Assembly (NCBI RefSeq): GCF_030316855.1
Contig: NZ_JASZYR010000009.1
Span: 1 to 64,000, forward strand
Origin: Variovorax sp. J22P240
GTDB taxonomy: Bacteria; Pseudomonadota; Gammaproteobacteria; Burkholderiales; Burkholderiaceae_C
Direction: 5' to 3'
DNA length: 64,000 nucleotides
The notes beneath the pieces are model-generated. The model saw only the letters and a program-made list of their open reading frames with translations. It had not been told where the DNA came from and searched no databases. Below are positions 49,180 through 57,843 of the stretch, piece after piece. Each line of letters starts with the position of its first letter. Position 1 is the stretch's first letter. A program made the translations under genes and the position numbers.

Positions 49180-50079
49180 TCAGCTTCTTCGACCGGCCAT
49201 GTGCGGGCACACGGGCGGCGGATCTCCGATGAAGGTGCGCGCCGACCAGAGTTCCGGGAACGGAATCTCGTCCATCGTGGGCACCAGCCACGCGACGCCC
49301 TCGGTGCCGAAGTAGGCCGGCCGCGCGCCGAAGGTCCGACGCGTCGCCATCAGGTGGCGATGCTTCCACTGGCTGAAGCCCTCGGCGATGTCCGCCAGCG
49401 TCTCTCCAAGTTGCTGAAGCTCGACGTTCCCGTCCGGATCGGCGTAGATGTCACGCCAAAGCTCCTCGACTTCCTTGCTGGGCGTGTAGGGCGCACTCAG
49501 GTCGCGTTCGAGCAATGCCTTCGGCACGTTCATGCCGATGCGGCTGAAACAAGCGAGAACATCGTCGTAGAGGCTTGGCTCGGATAGCGCCTGGTTGAGC
49601 TGGGCCCAGCGCTGGGGTTGCGGCTTGAAGTGCTCAAGGTGCTGGGGCTGCTTGATCCCCAGCAGGTAGACCATCTGCCGGTACGTCCATCCCTGCAGAG
49701 CGGTGTCCTTGCCATAGGTGGCCACCGCGCGCGAGAGGATGGCCAACAGGTCGGTTGGTGTCATCCAGTCGATCGATCGCCAGATGGCCTGGAGCGGCTC
49801 CTGATGGGCGACCACGCGCAGCAAGGTCCGGTGAGCCTGGCGCAGGTTGTCGGCGCGCAGGAACCCTTGCGCCGTCTGGATCTCCTTGATGATGAGCATC
49901 CAGTAGAGCTCGGACACCTGCACATGCGTGATCCACGCGTGCTCGCCGGGGTGATCGCTCACGGTGCGTTGCAGCGAATGGAGTGCGTCGGTCTGCATCC
50001 ATGCGCTGTAGGGCGTCTGCCCGGTGAACGAACCGGTGGACGCGCGGTTCTCGACGACATTGGTGGGGGTATCGCTCAT
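49180..50079 (-). CDS. Tryptophan-2,3-dioxygenase-fold haem protein candidate (TDO-like 2)
   Basis: The 299-residue protein aligns along its whole length with TDO: WMQTDALHSLQ, ITHVQVSELYWMLIIKEIQT, ALQGWTYRQMVYLLG (R134), EPSLYDDVLACFSR, FSQWKHRHLMATRRTFG and PFPELWSARTFIG. The proximal haem ligand appears kept as H242. The His that meets the indole in TDO is V53 (His is shifted to 52), and the GTGGSSG loop is replaced by RPAYFGTEG. It should bind haem but probably not act on tryptophan as TDO does. It follows the amidase gene by 29 bases, so the two share an operon. Confidence 0.8.
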   Translation of the reverse strand: MSDTPTNVVENRASTGSFTGQTPYSAWMQTDALHSLQRTVSDHPGEHAWITHVQVSELYWMLIIKEIQTAQGFLRADNLRQAHRTLLRVVAHQEPLQAIWRSIDWMTPTDLLAILSRAVATYGKDTALQGWTYRQMVYLLGIKQPQHLEHFKPQPQRWAQLNQALSEPSLYDDVLACFSRIGMNVPKALLERDLSAPYTPSKEVEELWRDIYADPDGNVELQQLGETLADIAEGFSQWKHRHLMATRRTFGARPAYFGTEGVAWLVPTMDEIPFPELWSARTFIGDPPPVCPHMAGRRS

Positions 50080-50108
50080 CGTGGCTCTCCTGTGGATTGC
50101 TTGGGGTG

Positions 50109-51488
50109 TCAGTTCATTCGAGGTGCGGCGCGAAGGATCAACTCCATCTGCTGCGCGATCTGCAACAGGGCCCCGTCCTGGCCCGGCCTGGCGACGATTT
50201 GCAGCGCCGCGGGGAGGGCGGTGCCCGACCAGGCCAAGGGAATCGAGATCGCCGGAAATCCGGCGACGTTGAATGGCGCCGTGTAGGTCATCAAGGCTTC
50301 TCGGACGCTGCCGGACCACCCGCCGATCGTTGTAGCGTGCGCGCCAATCAGCGGCGCCGTGCAAGGGCAGGTCGGCAGGACGAGGTAGTCGATCGTCGAC
50401 ATGAGCTCGTGCAGGTTCGCCGCAAAGCGACGCCGGGCCTGCTGGGCCCACGCGTAGTCGCGAAGGTTCACGGTCTTCGCGCGTTCCAGCCTCTCGACGG
50501 TCTCCGAACCGTAGTGGCTGACGATGCGATCCCAGTCGTTCCGCCTGAAGTGTTCGATCGTTCCCTCGGTCAGGACGATGCTGGCAAACGCGCCATAGAC
50601 GTCATCGAAGAGACCCGGTGGGCTGACCTTCAGGCACGCAAACACCTCAGCGAGGCAGTCCATCGCATCGTCGAAAGTGGATGCGATGTCGGGGCTCAAG
50701 GGAATGGGCGGGATTTCGCGCAGGACTCCCAACCGCGCGGAGATCCATGCATCGTCGTCGGGAACTTCGATTTGAAACGCTTGCGCGAGGATCACGACAT
50801 CGTCGACGCTCATCCCGAGGACGCCGGGATGGTCCAGGGTCGGGGCCAACGGGAACACGCCGCGCGTGGAGAGTGTGTCGAACGTCGGCTTGAACCCGAC
50901 GACCCCGCACAGCGCAGCGGGAATCCGGACGGACCCGCCCGTATCCGTGCCCAGACCGGCCGCGACAGAACCGTAGGCGATGGCAGCTGCCGCTCCGCCG
51001 CTCGATCCACCGGGCGAACGCGCACGGTCGAGCGGATTGAGCGTGTCTCCATAGACAGTACTGGCCGTGGTGACACCCCACGCAAACTCATGCGTCGTGG
51101 TCTTGCCAATGGGAATGGCGCCTTGCGCGAGAAGCTGCCTTACGACTTCCGCATCGGCGCCAGGGACGTGACCCAGATAGGCCGCCGAACCGTAGCGGGT
51201 CTCGACATCCTTCGTGTCGATCAGATCCTTGATGCCGATGGGCAGCCCTTCGAGCGCGCGTGGCCTGCCTTCCGCATAGCGAAGATCGCTGTCTGCCGCC
51301 GCCTTCAGGGCGCGATCCCAGTCGATGACCGAGAAGGCGTTGACGCTTCGCTTGCACGCTTCGGCCGATTCGAGCGCCTGAGCGATCAACCCGACGGTCG
51401 TTGTGCGTCGGGTCGCGAGCGCGCCGAGCGCCTCGCGAAGGCCGGGGGCGCGCAGGGCTGCGACGGGGGACGGACGGGTGTGGCTCAT
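50109..51488 (-). CDS. Amidase-signature-family amidase
   Basis: The 459-residue protein has the Lys-Ser-Ser catalytic elements: GLPIGIKDLIDTKD (Lys), SPGGSSGGAAAAIA (cis-Ser) and GTDTGGSVRIPAALCG (nucleophile), followed by VGFKPT. The family hydrolyses amides, including aryl acylamides, carbamates and nitrile-derived amides. Next to a TDO-like gene and a hydroquinone cleavage block, an N-acylaminophenol or kynurenine-like amide substrate is conceivable but not shown. The ATG at 51488 starts the family-like sequence. It is divergent from the LinD-like GST gene. Confidence 0.92.
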   Translation of the reverse strand: MSHTRPSPVAALRAPGLREALGALATRRTTTVGLIAQALESAEACKRSVNAFSVIDWDRALKAAADSDLRYAEGRPRALEGLPIGIKDLIDTKDVETRYGSAAYLGHVPGADAEVVRQLLAQGAIPIGKTTTHEFAWGVTTASTVYGDTLNPLDRARSPGGSSGGAAAAIAYGSVAAGLGTDTGGSVRIPAALCGVVGFKPTFDTLSTRGVFPLAPTLDHPGVLGMSVDDVVILAQAFQIEVPDDDAWISARLGVLREIPPIPLSPDIASTFDDAMDCLAEVFACLKVSPPGLFDDVYGAFASIVLTEGTIEHFRRNDWDRIVSHYGSETVERLERAKTVNLRDYAWAQQARRRFAANLHELMSTIDYLVLPTCPCTAPLIGAHATTIGGWSGSVREALMTYTAPFNVAGFPAISIPLAWSGTALPAALQIVARPGQDGALLQIAQQMELILRAAPRMN

Positions 51489-51704
51489 GGGTTGTGGATT
51501 CGAGGCAGATCTGAAGCGAAAAGATAGGCCATCGCGCAAAGGCTGTGTGCAGGTCTTTGCGGAACACAGCGTTCAGGAACGTGGACGATGAAGTCGAGTG
51601 AGACCGTTCGCCGTCCTCGGAACCTGCGTCTAAGGATTGCCGGCTTCTCAAGGGAAGTGGGCGAACCTAGAGTGCCGCTCATCGAACCTGATGGAGTACC
51701 TGCC

Positions 51705-52748
51705 ATGCAAGCGATCAAGAGTGATGTCATGACGATCGATCGGCCGTTGATGAAAATGACTGCTGCGGCTCGCGCCGCGATGGTTGATCCCGCTCGCGCC
51801 ACCATCGTGGGCGATGAAGCAGATCCGCGATTCGAGTTGTTCCATGCCGCGAGCTCGCTGTGCTCGCAGAAGGTGCGGACGGTGCTCCACGAGAAGCGTC
51901 TGTCCTATCGATCGAACGAGATGATCATCCTGGGCTCAATGGGATCGGAGGGCCTCATCCCTGCCGAGCACTACGCCCCTGCCTATGTGCGCCTTCGGTT
52001 GATCGCTGGCCGGGAACTGGATCGGCCGTTCGTCGCGGGCTACAGCGGGCGTACCTCGGTTGAGACCGAAGGCTTTGATCCGTGCGTCGTGCCACTGCTT
52101 GTCGATCACCAGGGCGGACGCGTGATCGCGGATTCGTTGAGGATCTGCTGCTATCTCGATGCTCTGTCGCGGGAGACGATCCAGCTTGTTCCGCAGGATC
52201 CGAATGCGATGGCCGAGGTGATGCGCCAGGTCGGCATCGTCGACCGGATCCCGAACACCGCGCTGCTCTACGGCTTCCATCCGGATGACGACGGGCGACC
52301 GGATGCACTCAGGACGACGATGGCAACGGTGTACGAACACAAGCTCATGGCATTGGAGGCCATGATTTCTGCCAATGCGCATGAGCCTGAACTGATCGCC
52401 GCCTATCGAGCCAAGATCGCGAAGGAAGCCGGTGGCCAGAGGGTGCGCCATGACGCGGCATTCCAGCGAGCCGCTCGCAACCAGGTGGGCGAATTGCTGA
52501 AAGACCTGGACGGTGCGCTGAACGGACGATCCATGTACCTGGACGGTGACTCATTCTCCCTTGCGGATGCCGTCTGGGGGGTCAACCTGGTGCGCCTGGC
52601 ATATCTCGGCCTGGCGCCGATGTGGGACGAGTTCCCCAACGTCGCTCGTTACTTCGAGACACTTGCCGAGCGGCCCTCCCTACGCAAGGAAGCGATCCGG
52701 GCCTCGATCGACAGCTTGCCGCACTCCGAGGCCTTGGCCGCGTTGTGA
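51705..52748 (+). CDS. GST-family protein of the LinD/PcpC reductive dehalogenase type
   Basis: The 347-residue protein is longer than ordinary GSTs and matches the plan of LinD (about 346 residues). It has PRFELFHAASSLCSQKVRTV with the catalytic-position Cys at 53, YAPAYVRLRLIAG, a TSVETEGFDPCVVPLLVDH segment, then IADSLRICCYLD for glutathione binding, and a C-terminal helical domain (DGDSFSLADAVWGVNLVRL). LinD and PcpC remove chloride from chlorohydroquinones using glutathione. GGAG eight bases before ATG 51705 sets the start. It lies next to PcpA-, PcpE- and PcpR-like genes. Reductive dehalogenation is an inference from family and context. Confidence 0.82.
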   Translation: MQAIKSDVMTIDRPLMKMTAAARAAMVDPARATIVGDEADPRFELFHAASSLCSQKVRTVLHEKRLSYRSNEMIILGSMGSEGLIPAEHYAPAYVRLRLIAGRELDRPFVAGYSGRTSVETEGFDPCVVPLLVDHQGGRVIADSLRICCYLDALSRETIQLVPQDPNAMAEVMRQVGIVDRIPNTALLYGFHPDDDGRPDALRTTMATVYEHKLMALEAMISANAHEPELIAAYRAKIAKEAGGQRVRHDAAFQRAARNQVGELLKDLDGALNGRSMYLDGDSFSLADAVWGVNLVRLAYLGLAPMWDEFPNVARYFETLAERPSLRKEAIRASIDSLPHSEALAAL

Positions 52749-52892
52749 GACGTCGGGAGAACTGACAGGAGCGGGCCATAACACACCTTGACCGGCATTA
52801 ACTGGTCATTGCAGGAGCCGGCGAGCAAAGTAGCCGCACTGGCTTTCGCGAGATCGAACCCTTGGTCTCCTTCTGCCCACGGAGCCGCTCAC

Positions 52893-53918
52893 ATGACATC
52901 CTCTGCCGTCCTCTCTCCCGAAACGACCCCGCTTGCGTCGCGCGCGGATCCCCTGGCCTCGAGTTTTGCCACGACCTACGCGGGGGTGGTCGCCTTCATT
53001 GCCGTGGTCACCGAAGGCAGCTTCGCCCGGGCTGCCGACCGCCTGGGTATCGGCCGCTCTGCGGTGAGCCGCAGCGTCCAGAAGCTCGAAGACCAACTGA
53101 ACGTACGACTCTTCCTGCGGACGACGCGAAGCACCACCCTGACCCGCGAAGGCGATCTCTTCTACGCCAATTGTCATACCGGGGTCGACCGGATCGTGCA
53201 GGCGGTCGAGGAGATGCGCGACCTTCGCGAAGGCCCCCCGCGCGGCCATCTGCGGATCAGTTCGCCGGTTGGGTTTGGCCGGCGAGTGGTGGCGCCCTTG
53301 CTCGGCGCGTTTCGAGCGGCCTATCCCGACGTGTCGATCGACCTGGTCCTCGACGATAAGCCGACCGACTTCATCTCGGACCGTGTGGACATCGCGTTTC
53401 GCAATGGACGGCTGGAGGATGCCCAGATCATCGCCAAGCAGATCATCCCGATGCAGATGCTGGTCTGCGCCTCGCCCGAGTACCGGGACGCCCACGGATT
53501 GCCAGACAGCGTGGATGACTTGGCCCATCATCAATGCGTCAATTTTCGCTATGGGTCGGGCCGGCTCTACGAGTGGGAGTTCAAGGTGGATGGTCAGGTG
53601 CGCAAGTTCCAGCCGCCGGCCAAGGTCACCTACAACGACCCCAGCCTGGTGCTGCAGGCCGTGCTCGACGGGCATGGCATCGCACAGATGGCCGGCTACC
53701 TGGTCTGCGATGCACTGCGCTCCGGCGCTCTCGTTCCGTGCCTGGTGCGGTATGCACCGGACGACCGTGGCCACTACATCTGCTACCTGAGTCGCCAGCA
53801 CCTGCCTTCGCGCATGCGGGTCTTCATCGACTTCATGACGACTCAGATCCGTGCGTCCGACCTTCAGTGCCTGACAGACCTCGGCATAGGGACTGGCATG
53901 CCGGCGGCCGTGGCCTGA
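52893..53918 (+). CDS. LysR-family transcriptional regulator (copy B of a near-duplicate pair)
   Basis: The 341-residue protein has the LysR HTH ([40 protein letters not shown]) and the effector domain [18 protein letters not shown]. By eye it is about 90 percent identical to copy A at 32787-33857, in opposite orientation about 19 kb away. GGAG lies nine bases before the ATG. It stands between the LinD-like GST and the haloperoxidase-like gene, and either could be its target. Confidence 0.92.
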   Translation: MTSSAVLSPETTPLASRADPLASSFATTYAGVVAFIAVVTEGSFARAADRLGIGRSAVSRSVQKLEDQLNVRLFLRTTRSTTLTREGDLFYANCHTGVDRIVQAVEEMRDLREGPPRGHLRISSPVGFGRRVVAPLLGAFRAAYPDVSIDLVLDDKPTDFISDRVDIAFRNGRLEDAQIIAKQIIPMQMLVCASPEYRDAHGLPDSVDDLAHHQCVNFRYGSGRLYEWEFKVDGQVRKFQPPAKVTYNDPSLVLQAVLDGHGIAQMAGYLVCDALRSGALVPCLVRYAPDDRGHYICYLSRQHLPSRMRVFIDFMTTQIRASDLQCLTDLGIGTGMPAAVA

Positions 53919-54070
53919 CGGCCACCATTGGTGCGCACTCAACAACAGTCTGGGTCCTCTCGCGGATCTACCGGCGTCGAGAGGCCGAACCTACGATTTG
54001 TTCCATGGCGCAACGTGACGGACCTCCGAAACGCGTGCGCTCAACCTCTCCCTCGTCAACCAGGAATCCC

Positions 54071-55042
54071 ATGAAATCCCTGCAAAACCCCTTGCGTCGA
54101 AACCTCATTGCAACCGGTGCAGCCGTGGCCACCAGCACGCTTGCGTTCGGCATGCACGACGCGGCCGACGCTTCTCCCCAGCAACACACCACCCATCCCG
54201 AACGGAGCTCAGCAATGACCGGCAACACCATTAGCACCAAAGACGGCACGCAGATCTACTACAAGGACTGGGGCGAAGGCCCCGTGGTCACCTTCTCGCA
54301 TGGCTGGCCGCTCAATGCGGACGCGTGGGACGGGCAGATGCACTTTCTCGCACGCAACGGCTTCCGGGTCATCGCGCATGACCGCCGCGGTCATGGCCGC
54401 TCGACCCAGTCGTCATCGAACAACGACATGAACGGCTATGCCGATGACCTCGCAACGCTCTTCGATGCGCTCGACCTGAAGAGCGTCGCCATGGTCGGCC
54501 ATTCGACCGGTGGCGGCGAGGTCGCGCGCTACATCAGCCGACATGGCACAAAGCGCGTGGCCAAGGCCGTGCTCATCGGGGCCGTACCACCGATCATGGT
54601 CAAGTCCGCAACGAATCCGGAGGGCTTGCCCATCGAGGTGTTCGACGGTATCCGCGCCGGAATCGCAGGGGACCGCTCGCAGTTCTACAAGGATTTTGCG
54701 AAGGCGTTCTACGGCGCCAACCGCCCGGGCGCGAAGGTGTCGCAGGGCATCCTGGACGCGTTCTGGCTCTGGAGCATGCAATGCGGCCAGAAGAACGCCT
54801 ACGAATGCATCAAGGCGTTCTCCGAGACCGACTTCACGGCCGATCTGAAGAAGTTCGACATCCCGACGCTGGTGATGCACGGCGAAGACGATCAGATCGT
54901 GCCGATCCACGACTCCGCGAAGAAGTCCGCGCGCCTCATCAAGGGGGCAAAGGAAATCTACTACCCCGGCGCACCCCATGGCCTCACGGCCACGATGCAG
55001 GACCGGGTGAACGCGGACCTGCTCGCCTTCCTGCGAGGTTGA
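54071..55042 (+). CDS. Alpha/beta hydrolase, non-haem haloperoxidase type, with Tat-like signal
   Basis: The 323-residue protein has a bacterial haloperoxidase core from about residue 50 ([28 protein letters not shown]). The catalytic triad is Ser in [12 protein letters not shown], Asp in GEDDQIVP and His in PHGLTAT. In front is a 35-residue leader with [19 protein letters not shown], a twin-arginine-like export signal ending near ADASPQ. Relatives are usually cytosolic perhydrolases/esterases beginning at the internal MTGNTIS position, so export is unusual. The true substrate is unknown. Confidence 0.88.
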   Translation: MKSLQNPLRRNLIATGAAVATSTLAFGMHDAADASPQQHTTHPERSSAMTGNTISTKDGTQIYYKDWGEGPVVTFSHGWPLNADAWDGQMHFLARNGFRVIAHDRRGHGRSTQSSSNNDMNGYADDLATLFDALDLKSVAMVGHSTGGGEVARYISRHGTKRVAKAVLIGAVPPIMVKSATNPEGLPIEVFDGIRAGIAGDRSQFYKDFAKAFYGANRPGAKVSQGILDAFWLWSMQCGQKNAYECIKAFSETDFTADLKKFDIPTLVMHGEDDQIVPIHDSAKKSARLIKGAKEIYYPGAPHGLTATMQDRVNADLLAFLRG

Positions 55043-55080
55043 GCCCGGCCAACGACTTGTCACCACGTCACTGACACGCC

Positions 55081-55947
55081 ATGCTGAACCTGCTGCTGCA
55101 AACCACGATCGAGGGCGATCCGGATGACTGGAACATCGACCGCTTCAGTCGCCTGCGCTCATTCCTGTCCGGTCTGCAGGACAACGATGGGCAAGCTGCG
55201 TTCCGCGTGGTGGCTCGCAATCGAACGCGGCGCGGCGTTCCGGATCCCGTGCTGTCGAATCTGCATGACTCGGAGGTTGATCAACTCTGGCTCTTCGCCG
55301 TGGATGTCGGTGATGGCCTGACCACCGAGGATTGCATGGGCATCAGTCGCTTTCGGCGACGGGGCGGCGGTCTGATGGTCACTCGGGACCACATGGATCT
55401 GGGATGCTCGATCTGCGACCTCGACGGCGTCGGGGCTGCACATCATTTCCACAGCAGCAATCTGGAACCCGACAAAGACCGCCATCGTCCTGACAACCCC
55501 TCTGCGGCCCGCATCTCTTGGCCCAACTACCACTCCGGCGCCAACGGCGATTTCCAGCGAGTGCAGTCGGTCGGCAGCATTCATCCGGTGATGCGCGACA
55601 GACATTCCCCGACCGGCGTCATCCAGTACCTGCCGGCGCATCCGCACGAAGGCGCAGTGAGTGCGCCGTCGGATGACGCGAGCGCCCGCGTGGTCATGGA
55701 CGCAGCGAGCACCGCATCCGGTCGGCGCTTCAACATCGCGGTGGCGTTCGAACGCACCGGCGGGGGCGGCGGGCGGGCCATTGCCCAGTCGACTTTTCAC
55801 CACTTCGCAGACTACAACTGGGATCCTTCGGCGGGCTGTCCGTCGTTCGTGAGCGAGCCGCCCGGCGACGCAATGAGCAGATTCCCCGAGGCGCTTCGCT
55901 CCACCCAACAGTACGTTCGCAACCTCGCTTTCTGGCTGAATGCCTGA
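55081..55947 (+). CDS. Hypothetical protein, ThuA/class I glutamine-amidotransferase-like fold
   Basis: The 288-residue protein is not assigned to a firm family. The segment VDQLWLFAVDVGDGLTTEDC followed by RRRGGGLMVTRDHMDLGCSI resembles the ThuA/GATase-like flavodoxin fold, in which a GGG loop ends a strand. No catalytic Cys-His-Glu triad is clear. The middle is rich in His and Asp (AAHHFHSSNLEPDKDRHRPD), and STFHHFADYNWDPSAG near the end resembles other ThuA-like C-termini. It sits 38 bases after the haloperoxidase gene and 27 before dienelactone hydrolase, so the three form an operon. Confidence 0.6.
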   Translation: MLNLLLQTTIEGDPDDWNIDRFSRLRSFLSGLQDNDGQAAFRVVARNRTRRGVPDPVLSNLHDSEVDQLWLFAVDVGDGLTTEDCMGISRFRRRGGGLMVTRDHMDLGCSICDLDGVGAAHHFHSSNLEPDKDRHRPDNPSAARISWPNYHSGANGDFQRVQSVGSIHPVMRDRHSPTGVIQYLPAHPHEGAVSAPSDDASARVVMDAASTASGRRFNIAVAFERTGGGGGRAIAQSTFHHFADYNWDPSAGCPSFVSEPPGDAMSRFPEALRSTQQYVRNLAFWLNA

Positions 55948-55974
55948 AACGCGCAGACCTTGGTCGAGAACAAC

Positions 55975-56676
55975 ATGCACAACCAGATCCAGATCAGCAC
56001 CGTCGACGGCACCTTGTCGGCCTACGTCGCGCGTCCAGTCGTGACCCCTGCGCCGGCCGTCGTCGTCATCCATGAAGTATTTGGCGTCAACGCCGACTTG
56101 CGCCAGTCCTGCGATGAGCTTGCAGCGCAGGGTTACCTGGCGATCTGCCCCGATCTCTTCTGGCGGACGGAGCCGGGCCTTGACCTGTCCGATCGGACCG
56201 AGGCCGAGCGTGCGAAGGCTCTGGCGCTGTACACCGCGTTCGACCTCGACGCAGGCGTGAGAGACATCGCCGCAACGATCGAAGCGGCGCGCGCGATGCC
56301 GGACGCCACCGGCAAGGTGGGCCTGGTGGGCTACTGCCTCGGAGGCCTCATGACCTATCTGACGACCGCGCGTGTCGGGGCGGACGTGGCGGTCGCGTAC
56401 TACCCGGGCAACACCCACCTGCATCTCGAGGAGGCAGCCGGCATCGAAAGTCCGCTGATCCTGCATCTCGCGGGAGAGGACGAGTACATCCCGAAGGAGG
56501 CTCAGCAGCAAATCGTTGCGGCGCTGGTGAACCATCCGCAGGTGGAGGTCCATCGCTATCCGGGGTGCCACCACGCATTTGCACGTCACCGCGGCATCAG
56601 CTACGACGCCGAAGCAGCAGCCCTGGCCAACGGCAGGACCGCCGCATTTCTGGCGCGGCACCTGAGGAAGGCCTGA
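55975..56676 (+). CDS. Dienelactone hydrolase-family protein
   Basis: The 233-residue alpha/beta hydrolase has the DLH signature VVVIHEVFGVNADLRQSCDE. The nucleophile elbow is GYCLGG (Cys rather than Ser), with Asp in AGEDEYIPK and His in PGCHHAFARH. DLHs convert dienelactone from chlorocatechol cleavage into maleylacetate, the substrate of the reductase at 43734-44852; many paralogs do other jobs. It follows the hypothetical gene in the same operon. The ATG at 55975 is preferred over a TTG five codons upstream. Confidence 0.9.
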   Translation: MHNQIQISTVDGTLSAYVARPVVTPAPAVVVIHEVFGVNADLRQSCDELAAQGYLAICPDLFWRTEPGLDLSDRTEAERAKALALYTAFDLDAGVRDIAATIEAARAMPDATGKVGLVGYCLGGLMTYLTTARVGADVAVAYYPGNTHLHLEEAAGIESPLILHLAGEDEYIPKEAQQQIVAALVNHPQVEVHRYPGCHHAFARHRGISYDAEAAALANGRTAAFLARHLRKA

Positions 56677-56718
56677 GCTCCTGTCAACGTGATGCCGCAC
56701 GGCGCTGAAAGAAGGACC

Positions 56719-57321
56719 ATGAACCACCCATCGCCCACGATCTCCGTTCGCATCTGTCACGACGAACCGTTGCTAGCCGCGGGTCTGCTGGCGCTGATTG
56801 CGTCAGCCTCCGGCGTCGAGGCAGGTGTCCTTCATGACCACGGCGATGGCACCCCGGACGTCATCGTGGCGGATGCCGTGAATGCGCTCGCGCTTCTCGA
56901 GGCAGGCGCGGAAACAACCCGTGGATCTCGAGTCATCGTCATCGCTCGGCAGGCGCGGCAAGGCGAAATGCTGCAGGTACTGGAAAGCGGAGCGCGTGGG
57001 TGTCTTTTGCAGAGTTCGGACGCGCACGAGTTGATTGATGCGATCCGGCACGTGGCGCGCGGTGGCAGTCGCTATCTGTGTCGCGCCGCGTCCGCGTTGC
57101 TCGCCAGTGGTCCGCCGCCCGCGAAGCTCACGGCGCGGGAACGCGAGGTGCTTCGCCTCGTGGTGCAAGGCGACGGCAACAAGGGCATCGCGCGCCAACT
57201 CGAGATCTCGACGCACACCGTGAAGGCGCATGTAGCGACGCTGTGCACCAAGTTTCAGGCCATGTCGCGCACTCAGGTGGCGATCGAGGCGACCGGACGC
57301 GGTCTGGTGCATCCATTCTGA
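56719..57321 (+). CDS. NarL/FixJ (LuxR)-type response regulator
   Basis: The 200-residue protein has a reduced receiver domain (VRICHDEPLLAAGLLALI, candidate phosphoacceptor in DVIVADAVNAL, then GARGCLLQSSDAHELIDAIR) and a LuxR-type HTH (LTAREREVLRLVVQGDGNKG, IARQLEISTHTVKAHVATLC). The receiver lacks the usual acidic cluster at its start and the LxMP motif, so phosphorylation is doubtful. AGAAGGA lies before ATG 56719. It follows dienelactone hydrolase by 42 bases and may be co-transcribed. Confidence 0.88.
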   Translation: MNHPSPTISVRICHDEPLLAAGLLALIASASGVEAGVLHDHGDGTPDVIVADAVNALALLEAGAETTRGSRVIVIARQARQGEMLQVLESGARGCLLQSSDAHELIDAIRHVARGGSRYLCRAASALLASGPPPAKLTAREREVLRLVVQGDGNKGIARQLEISTHTVKAHVATLCTKFQAMSRTQVAIEATGRGLVHPF

Positions 57322-57374
57322 TCGACTGCCACCGACGAGGGGCCGTACGCGCGCGTTGGCGCGCGCACGCGTCG

Positions 57375-57785
57375 CTACTTCACCGGGATGAAGAACTCGG
57401 CGCCCTTGTCCTTGATCAGCGTAACGATGAACTTGGCCGGTTGCGTCTTGCTCGCATTGCGTCCGATAGTGTGGACGTCATTGAGCCCTTCGTAGAAGGT
57501 CTGGCCCTTGGTGAGCGTGACTTCCTTGCCGCCTTTGACGCCCATCACGATGGAGCCTTCGAGGACGTAGACGAACGCGTGTGCATCGTGCCGGTGCACC
57601 GGATCCACTGCGCCCGGCGGATAGTCCACGCTGATCATCAGGACCTCCTTGCCCGGGATATTGGGAAGGTCCTGCGTCAGCAGAGGTGTGACGACGGCTT
57701 CCGGTGCTGCGCCGGCTTGTTGCGCAATCAGCAGGCCGCATGCGAGAAGCAGGTGCTTGCCGGTGTGCCAGATGGACATGGACAT
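57375..57785 (-). CDS. Exported cupin-domain protein
   Basis: The 136-residue protein has a signal peptide (GKHLLLACGLLIAQQAGA, cleavage near AGAAPE) and a single cupin with PVHRHDAHAFVYVLEGSIVM (HxH-type metal ligands and a later Glu) and YEGLNDVHTIGRNAS (second motif His). It should bind a metal in the periplasm. It lies 58 bases after the AhpD gene on the same strand, so the two are probably co-transcribed. AAGGAG precedes a run of ATGs; the second (57785) has the best spacing. Confidence 0.85.
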   Translation of the reverse strand: MSMSIWHTGKHLLLACGLLIAQQAGAAPEAVVTPLLTQDLPNIPGKEVLMISVDYPPGAVDPVHRHDAHAFVYVLEGSIVMGVKGGKEVTLTKGQTFYEGLNDVHTIGRNASKTQPAKFIVTLIKDKGAEFFIPVK

Positions 57786-57843
57786 CATTTCTCCTTGAGG
57801 GGCCCTGTCTTGCAGGGCGGGGTTGCAGAAGGTCGAACGCCGC

